The notes below the pieces were generated by a model. That model did not search any database, was not told the origin of the DNA, and worked only from the letters and a program-made list of their open reading frames with translations. A DNA stretch of 33,868 nucleotides from Chara braunii (taxonomy: Eukaryota > Streptophyta > Charophyceae > Charales > Characeae). The DNA lies in assembly GCA_003427395.1 (NCBI GenBank), contig BFEA01000745.1, positions 254,971 through 288,838 on the forward strand, written 5' to 3'. The stretch's first letter is position 1, and every line of letters begins with the position of its first letter. The position numbers and the translations under genes are program-made. Below, one piece after another: positions 28,955 to 33,868 of the stretch.

Positions 28955-29705
28955 ATGACAGGGGGACCCTATTGCGCCCTTCCTATTTTTGGTCATGATG
29001 GAAGCACTTGCGGCAAACTTGGGTATACACAAGGACATCTGTAAGATCCGCGTATCCTTCATACCCAATGAGGCTATGCCAATCAGCTCAATGTTCACAG
29101 ATGACCTAACAGTCGTGGCAGAGAGACACAATGGAGGATAACATGAGAGAAATCAAAGGCGTTGTTGCATCGTTTTTGAGTGGTCTCTGACATGATGGTG
29201 AACTGGGGCAACAAAACTTCCGGCTGGTGGATCCACCACCAAGGAGGCGCCCCCCAGAAACTCCCACCATCCTCTGGCTTCCATGGGATACTCCAATCTG
29301 AGTCTTGGGAATCCCTCCTCCCCTAAGGGTAGACGTTAAATGGCTGGAAAAACAAACAAACCTCCCTTTTTGGAGGGAACTTATTTTTCTGTGATGTCAT
29401 TTTGGCCTCCACCTGGTACAAGTCCGCTATATGGCCGCTCTCCAAAGTAGCTGTTCAAACCCTCAAATGACAGGTAGCGTCCTTCGCTGGCGTAGCAACC
29501 ACAAAGTGAACCACATGCTACCCAGGGTAGCATGGGACACACTCACACAGCCAAAATCAAGAGAAGGGATGGGAATTCTTAATCCACACGACAGACCACA
29601 GCGCGATCTCTACAATGGCTGAAGAGGTTGATCCTGTCGTCCCACATTCCTTGGCGGGATCTAGCCCTAGAGCAGATCACCCGGCTGGCAACAGAAACCG
29701 CACTT
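28955..29705 (+). pseudogene. LINE-C reverse transcriptase, palm and thumb fragments
   Basis: From 28959 the frame reads QGDPIAPFLFLVMMEALAAN and, near 29094, FTDDLTVVAERHNG; FTDD corresponds to FADD in LINE-A, with both catalytic Asp kept. A stop follows at about 29140. A later block at 29476-29590 (VLRWRSN, MLPRVAWDTL, REGMGILNP) aligns with LINE-A residues YLWTSNATKP and GGLGILDP. The segment ends at the SINE target duplication (29706-29716). Confidence 0.85.
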
Positions 29706-29716
29706 GGAGTGATCCC
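29706..29716. repeat. Target-site duplication of SINE copy 2, left
   Basis: GGAGTGATCCC, matched by GGAGTGAGCCC at 30420-30430 (10 of 11 bases). Confidence 0.88.
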
Positions 29717-30419
29717 TTTTTTTATTTTATTTTAATACAGCTGTCTTCTCCTCGTATGGGGGACAGTCGTATTTTTTTCCCTACCCTATTTTCTTCTCTC
29801 TTTACCTCACACTAGCTACCCATATCTATGCCCTACCCACAATCCCTACAGGGCAGATAATAGATCACATCTATTCAGGAAGAGCAGCTACTACCCCAGA
29901 CAAGGAAGGGATACAAGAGCCTATTCGCACATCAAGGGAACTAGAATCTTAGACTACCGTCTTCACCCGAATACAGCGTACTGTCATTATAGCTGTATTT
30001 TGTCTAAATACAGCTATAATGACCGTATAGCTGTATTTGGGGTATCTTTCAGTCTAAATAGTAAATACAGCTATAATGACCATACGTTGTATTCGGGTGA
30101 AGATGGTAGGGTCCACAGCCAGGATCTAGGGCTAGGGTATAAGGCTACATGTAATTTACTAACCAGAACTAAGCTATCCTAAGGTTATGGGTCTATGCCT
30201 ACCTATCTCTGCTCTCTGTGGGGAGCAATACCCAAGCTCCTAACACCTGGTGCGGACTGGAAAGAATCACTTCCACAACCAGCCAGGAGGCCCAAGTCAA
30301 CAATCTCTGCTGGTGAACCTGAAGCATACCCCAGGAGGCCGTGGGGATCGAAAGGACGGCGTTGGGTATTGAACCCACGACCTCCTGAGTGCCACTTACA
30401 TGCTCAATCAACTGAGCTA
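29717..30419 (-). mobile_element. tRNA-derived SINE, copy 2, carrying a MITE
   Basis: The T-rich tail starts at 29717, the body matches copy 1 (1-463), and the minus-strand tRNA-like head ends at 30419 with an A box around 30407-30418. An 11-bp duplication with one mismatch flanks it, and LINE-C coding sequence resumes directly on the other side. Without the MITE the SINE is about 551 bp, longer than copy 1 because copy 1 has a shorter middle. Confidence 0.9.
29957..30106. mobile_element. 150-bp MITE with TA target duplication
   Basis: Terminal inverted repeats begin CCGTCTTCACCCGAATACA (29957) and, at the other end, the complement of CCATCTTCACCCGAATACA (to 30106), with one mismatch in 19. 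TA lies on both sides (29955-29956, 30107-30108). The interior is largely palindromic, with repeated TACAGCTATAATGACC words. No coding sequence. The TA duplication is the hallmark of Tc1/mariner-type transposases, which would have to come from elsewhere. Confidence 0.85.
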
Positions 30420-30430
30420 GGAGTGAGCCC
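30420..30430. repeat. Target-site duplication of SINE copy 2, right
   Basis: GGAGTGAGCCC, matched by GGAGTGATCCC at 29706-29716. Confidence 0.88.
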
Positions 30431-31120
30431 ATTAATCTAGGTAGACGAACAATTCTGGTCCCTCCCAATACCGCCTACCAACCACGGAGACGCCACAGAC
30501 CGCCAGGTGGCAAGGGCAGACCTCAGTGCAGATAACTTCTGGGCACGCCTCTCGAAAGATCGGAGGCAGCTACCTTACCGTACCCCTCCCCCCTGACACG
30601 GTGTGAGGAAGTCTAGAGACAGCCCCTATTCGAAAGCAAGGCAATTGCAGACAAACAGGGCAGGATCTTTAACAGCTCTTCCCATCCGACACCCATGGTC
30701 AGATGGGTTAAGAAGGGGACCCTATGGATAGGGGACTTATGCGAACCAGAAAGAAACGATTGGAAGGCAGAAGAACACCTCCGCCTCCGGCTGCGGTACT
30801 CACACAGGTTGAGTGAACGGATTGACGAATAGTCTTCTCCATGCCCCTGAACAGGGCTTTCTCTGCTCAAGAAGGGTCCAACCATTGAAGAAGGGGACTG
30901 GGCGGTTGAACAAGGGGAAAAGGGGGTAATGGGAAACGTCCTGCAAAGGAGAGAGGACAACATTCTCCTCACTTTTTCCCACCTGGACATCAATGGGGTC
31001 TTGTCCCGCTTCCACCCAGACAAGGTACACCCACTGCTGCATCAGAGTTCTGAGATGTGGAGACAAACGGCAGGCTTTCCTTCCTGAAACGGCTATAAAC
31101 GACCTGCCTTTTGAGCATGG
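30431..31120 (+). pseudogene. LINE-C C-terminal connection region
   Basis: Readable pieces follow LINE-B in order: QPLFESKAIADKQGRIF (about 30625-30675), RWVKKGTLWIGDLCEPE, then WKAEEHLRLRLRYSHRLSE (to about 30820), KKGPTIEEGDWAV (about 30870) and NDLPFEHG (about 31100). LINE-B has QQPLFNNRYIRDNQG, GWIKRGF, LKYSHH, RKGPKLLEGDWVAF and SHLPFDP at the same places. Stops and frameshifts occur between pieces. The zinc-finger end is missing; CCGGAC-rich repeat sequence replaces it from about 31125. Confidence 0.78.
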
Positions 31121-31124
31121 TAAC

Positions 31125-31276
31125 CACGGACCCGGACACCGGACACTCCCAGACTGTCTTCCGGACCAGTGTCTGGACCGGTCGGACTGTCCGGTAATCC
31201 GGACATCACCGGACACCCAGACATCACCGGACCCTGACAGTCCGGACAGGTGTCAGGGGATACAAAATGTCTGGAC
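31125..31276. repeat. CCGGAC-rich repeat, block 1
   Basis: Many copies of CCGGACA, GTCCGG and CTGGAC in both orientations, followed by a 14-base A run. TCCGGA is itself a palindrome, so the block can form several short stems. Related blocks lie at 31553-31596 and 32869-32966. Confidence 0.75.
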
Positions 31277-31326
31277 ACAAAAAAAAAAAAAAGTTAAAAG
31301 AACAAAAAAAAATGGGAGAGGGAGGG

Positions 31327-31327
31327 N
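31327..31327. other. Ambiguous base in a G run
   Basis: A single n inside a poly-G stretch; an assembly or base-calling uncertainty. Confidence 0.95.
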
Positions 31328-31552
31328 GGGGGGGGGGCTGTTGGCAGGCACTTACCTGCTTTGCACTTCGTAGTTCAGGCAGCAGAGCACCTGTCTTGCA
31401 GCAAATCAACAAGCACATTCAACTAGCAGACATGCGGTGTTGCAAACAGTGCAAAGCAGGCACAAGACTAAAGAAACAGAGTGAAAAAAAAAAGAAAAAA
31501 GTATGATTAACTCTCAAGTTTGAACTTTGAATTAAGTAATTTACATGGCTAC

Positions 31553-31596
31553 GCCGGACCCGGACCCGGACCCGGACCCAGACATTTCCGGACATG
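31553..31596. repeat. CCGGAC repeat, block 2
   Basis: Four tandem CGGACC hexamers, then CAGACATTTCCGGACATG. Confidence 0.8.
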
Positions 31597-32868
31597 TGCA
31601 ATGACTTGCTGTTTTCTGGTCGCCTGTAGCCTCTCTCTGTCGAGGCTGTATTATAGGTAGGATAGATTCGTAATTTTGTTTGGCTGAGGGCTAACTGAGA
31701 GACCTACCTGTGAGGAAATTCGTGAGGGACATATCTGCAAATTCGGGAAATATGCAGTCCCGGTGCTAACCGAATTCCCTACAGCTATCCTAGCTGCGGA
31801 TAGCAGGCCCGGGCTACCCCTAGGACAGACAGGCCCTAAGGGCCTAATCTGATAGACGGTCCTATAGCCTATAGCCGGGTCCGGTAGAGGCCGAGAGGCT
31901 GAAACAGAAACGGTACCGGTCGGTCAGTCAGTCCGGTCTAGGTCGAGTCTAGGCTAGTGTAGTCTATAGATAGGATGTGGACATCGGTTCAGGGCTTTTG
32001 GCAGTTGGTACCGAGTACATCGCTGCTGCGCTACGCGTGAACCGGAAGTGGTGATGGTTCAGCGTGGAAGGAGACAGGCATAGCCAGACCTTCGGAGCGC
32101 CGGCCATAGCTGGGACCTGCGCTGTACTCTGCCAGCACACAGGGGCTGACAGAGGTCTGGGTTATCGAGGTCTGCTGGAGGCGAGAGAGATTGGTGCCCT
32201 GCTGGACCTTCCTTCGGAGTGGGGTTCCAGGGTGGTGGCGCTGCAGCCATAGCTGCAGCTTCTTCCTCAGAGGTCATCTTGTCAGGGTTTGGTGGCGCTG
32301 CTGCAGACTTCCGCCCCGGAAGTCTTCCGACACTTCGTCATCATCAGATACTGTGGTGCTGGTCTTCTTCTTCATCTTCTGGGTGGCGCTTGGCCTCAGA
32401 GGCCTGTTTCAGGGTGGCGCTTCCCTCAGGAGGCTGTATTTGGGTGGCGCTTGATGTTCAGGGACTCAGAGGTGTTACAGGTGCTAATCAGGGTTGGGGA
32501 GTGAAGCGCTGCTCATTTCTGAGCAGCGCACTGTAGTACTGAAGTTATCCTGACAATTCGAGACTCTGAGTTTAATAAACAGTGTGTAACTGGGTTTGGA
32601 CTATTATCGTTTCATTGTTTCCTGGATGTGATCTGCTCGGCTTTTCTCTATGACTGGTTGTGAGGATTGAGTGGAGTGAATTGCACTTTCAGTGTACCCT
32701 GTCATATCGCATGGTCAAGTCTTCCGCTGTGTTTATCTCTCCCTGTGCGGTGTGATACTCCTATCTCCCCTTCCTTCTGTGTATGTATGGGCATACTTGG
32801 AAGTCTATGTGAGCGAGTGTTGGTCATCAGACAACAAACAACCAGAATCAGAACACATGGAACCAGAC
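31597..32868. other. Unassigned GC-richer sequence with GGTGGCGCT repeats
   Basis: No gene was recognised. GGTGGCGCT recurs between about 32233 and 32450 (at least five times), which produces overlapping open frames of 70-105 codons that look spurious. An AATAAA lies near 32574. TGCAGTCCCGG near 31753 and TTCATTG near 32611 faintly recall the gypsy LTR ends, but not enough to call an LTR. Confidence 0.4.
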
Positions 32869-32966
32869 CCGTGTCCGGTAGTTTCCGGACATTTCCGGAC
32901 CTCCGGACATGGGGGGATCCGGACGGTCCGGATGTCTGGACAGGTCCGGAAATGTCCGGACCATTA
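32869..32966. repeat. CCGGAC-rich repeat, block 3
   Basis: It contains GTTTCCGGACATTTCCGGAC, GATCCGGACGGTCCGGATG and GGTCCGGAAATGTCCGGACC, followed by A-rich sequence to 33000. Same style and same A-rich right side as block 1. Confidence 0.75.
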
Positions 32967-33120
32967 AAAAAAATAAAAAATAAAAAAATCTGAAAAAAAA
33001 GTATGCTATGCAGAATAACAATGCAAACCACTTTTGCCTCAGAGTCATGTCAGAATTCCTAACCAAACTTCAGTTAAAAGTCAAAAACTATAAAAAATCT
33101 TTAGAAAAGACTTAAAAACA

Positions 33121-33490
33121 GTGCTGGTCCCCGGATGGACCGGGGGACCTGCGACCGACCGGGAGCCTACCGGTCCGACCGGGCGGTTCACTGGCCCGGC
33201 AGGCCCCCGGTTCGATCGGGCGCATGAATTTTGGGGGGCGGTACGGGGGATTTTCGGGCGTCCCCGTCCCCGCCCAGCCTCTCAGAGGCCGCCGGCAGCA
33301 GGAAAAAAAAAAGCGGGCCCTACCGGACCCCGTTTTCGTTTGAAAACGCGCGGCCAATCTCCGCCGCTGATCGGCGCAGATCGACGGTGGAAATCGGCCG
33401 CTCGTTTGCAAACGAAAACGGGGGTTTGAAAACGAGCCCGATTTCAGCCGCATATCTGCGGATCTGCAGCCGAAATCGGCCGCGTTTTGA
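33121..33490. repeat. GC-rich palindromic sequence
   Basis: Several inverted repeats: CGTTTTCGTTTGAAAACG (33331-33348) is complementary in 17 of 18 bases to 33403-33420; 33438-33452 pairs with 33465-33479 (two mismatches in 15); GAAATCGGCCG words recur in both orientations. Overlapping open frames of 100-160 codons show no recognisable motif. It could be a non-autonomous DNA element, but no clear outer ends were found. Confidence 0.55.
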
Positions 33491-33721
33491 AATCTTTACC
33501 GGTCCAGTGGGCTGCCTCTGCCCCTCCGCCCCGCCTGCCCCATGCTACAGCAAGAAACACATGACGTTGACGTCGCGCCTTTCTGCATGCGCGCTGACGT
33601 CGTGTGCTGCCACCACGCGACAAGCGCCAGCGCCCCGTCTCGAGCCCGCCACCGACCTCTCTCTGCAGCTGCTTCGCCCCGCCATCCCGCTTCGTTGCAA
33701 CCGCCCCCCATAGCCGCAAAG
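33491..33721 (+). other. GC-rich segment ending at a strong splice-donor-like site
   Basis: The segment contains two TGACGTCG-type sites (about 33567 and 33595) and ends CGCAAAG/gtaagt at 33721-33722, a near-ideal donor, followed by a long pyrimidine-rich repeat. It could be the 5' end of another gene or element, but no start codon or protein match supports that. Confidence 0.3.
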
Positions 33722-33738
33722 GTAAGTCCACCAGTGCC

Positions 33739-33868
33739 CCTCCTCCTCCTCCTCCTCCTCCTCCTCTTCTTCTTCTTCTTCTTCTTCTTCTTCTTCTTCT
33801 TCTTCTTCTTCTTCTTCTCCTCCTCCTCCTCCTCTTCTTCTTCGTCTTCTTCTTCTCCTCCTCCTCCT
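33739..33868. repeat. (TCC)n/(TTC)n microsatellite
   Basis: Alternating blocks of CTC and CTT triplets from about 33739 to the window end. Confidence 0.95.

Larger units (their letters stand above)
26642..31120 (+). mobile_element. LINE-C: decayed plus-strand LINE with nested insertions
   Basis: Coding remnants appear in the right order on the plus strand: linker (26642-27050), reverse transcriptase N-terminal part (27100-27472), fingers/palm (27768-27960), palm with QGDP and FTDD (28959-29130), C-terminal part (29430-29705 and 30431-31120). They are interrupted by a 287-bp poly-A insertion (27473-27759), a LINE 3' end (about 28121-28275) and a SINE (29717-30419). Frameshifts and stops are frequent. 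The endonuclease is absent, so it is probably 5'-truncated; neither the 3' end nor a target duplication was found. Confidence 0.8.

Noticed and set aside
32059-32536. Overlapping open frames over GGTGGCGCT repeats.
   Set aside because: Caused by the tandem words; all frames are open to a similar degree.
31753-32618. LTR-like segment starting TGCAGTCCC and ending TTCATTGT.
   Set aside because: Only the ends match weakly and no target duplication is present.

Overview
This looks like nuclear DNA from a eukaryote with a large, repeat-rich genome. No prokaryotic operon, CRISPR array or phage module is visible. The best taxonomic clue is a split host gene for a dynein heavy chain. Flowering plants lack such genes. 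The plant-type elements around it (a Ty3/gypsy element with a C-terminal chromodomain and an initiator-Met-tRNA primer site, tRNA-derived SINEs, LINEs with an RVT zinc-finger tail) point to the green lineage. I infer a plant or streptophyte alga with flagellated sperm. A charophyte such as Chara is my guess, but the sequence alone does not prove it.

The host gene is on the plus strand. Two phase-0 exons, 2690-2809 and 23576-23701, join in frame to give 82 residues of the dynein heavy-chain tail. The intron between them is about 20.8 kb and is almost wholly mobile DNA. No further exon was recognised, so the gene extends past both ends of the window.

Upstream intron (1-2689): a tRNA-derived SINE (minus), a solo LTR with a 4-bp target duplication (544-1644), a LINE 3' end with a poly-T run, and unassigned sequence. 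Big intron (2810-23575): short tandem repeats and a possible decayed LTR; then LINE-A, a minus-strand LINE whose 5' part is inverted (5574-21451). LINE-A is broken by a complete but dead Ty3/gypsy chromovirus-like element (9239-17795) and by LINE-B, a 5'-truncated, fairly intact LINE with a perfect 13-bp target duplication (18628-20580). Next come microsatellites and a threefold 130-bp repeat.

Downstream intron (23702-33868): an unclassified hierarchical repeat (24358-26260); LINE-C, a decayed plus-strand LINE (26642 to about 31120) carrying three nested insertions (a 287-bp poly-A insertion, a LINE 3' end, and a second SINE that itself carries a 150-bp TA-flanked MITE); then CCGGAC-rich repeats, GC-rich palindromes and a CT-rich microsatellite reaching the window end.

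No transposable-element gene here is fully intact; LINE-B has the longest undamaged frame. The most notable points are the 20.8-kb mobile-DNA intron in a dynein gene, the twin-priming-like inversion in LINE-A, a dense TGACGTGGCA array in the gypsy leader, and a LINE 3'-end hairpin whose stem sequence changes between copies while pairing and loop sequence are kept. I could not run any search; family assignments rest on motifs read by eye.
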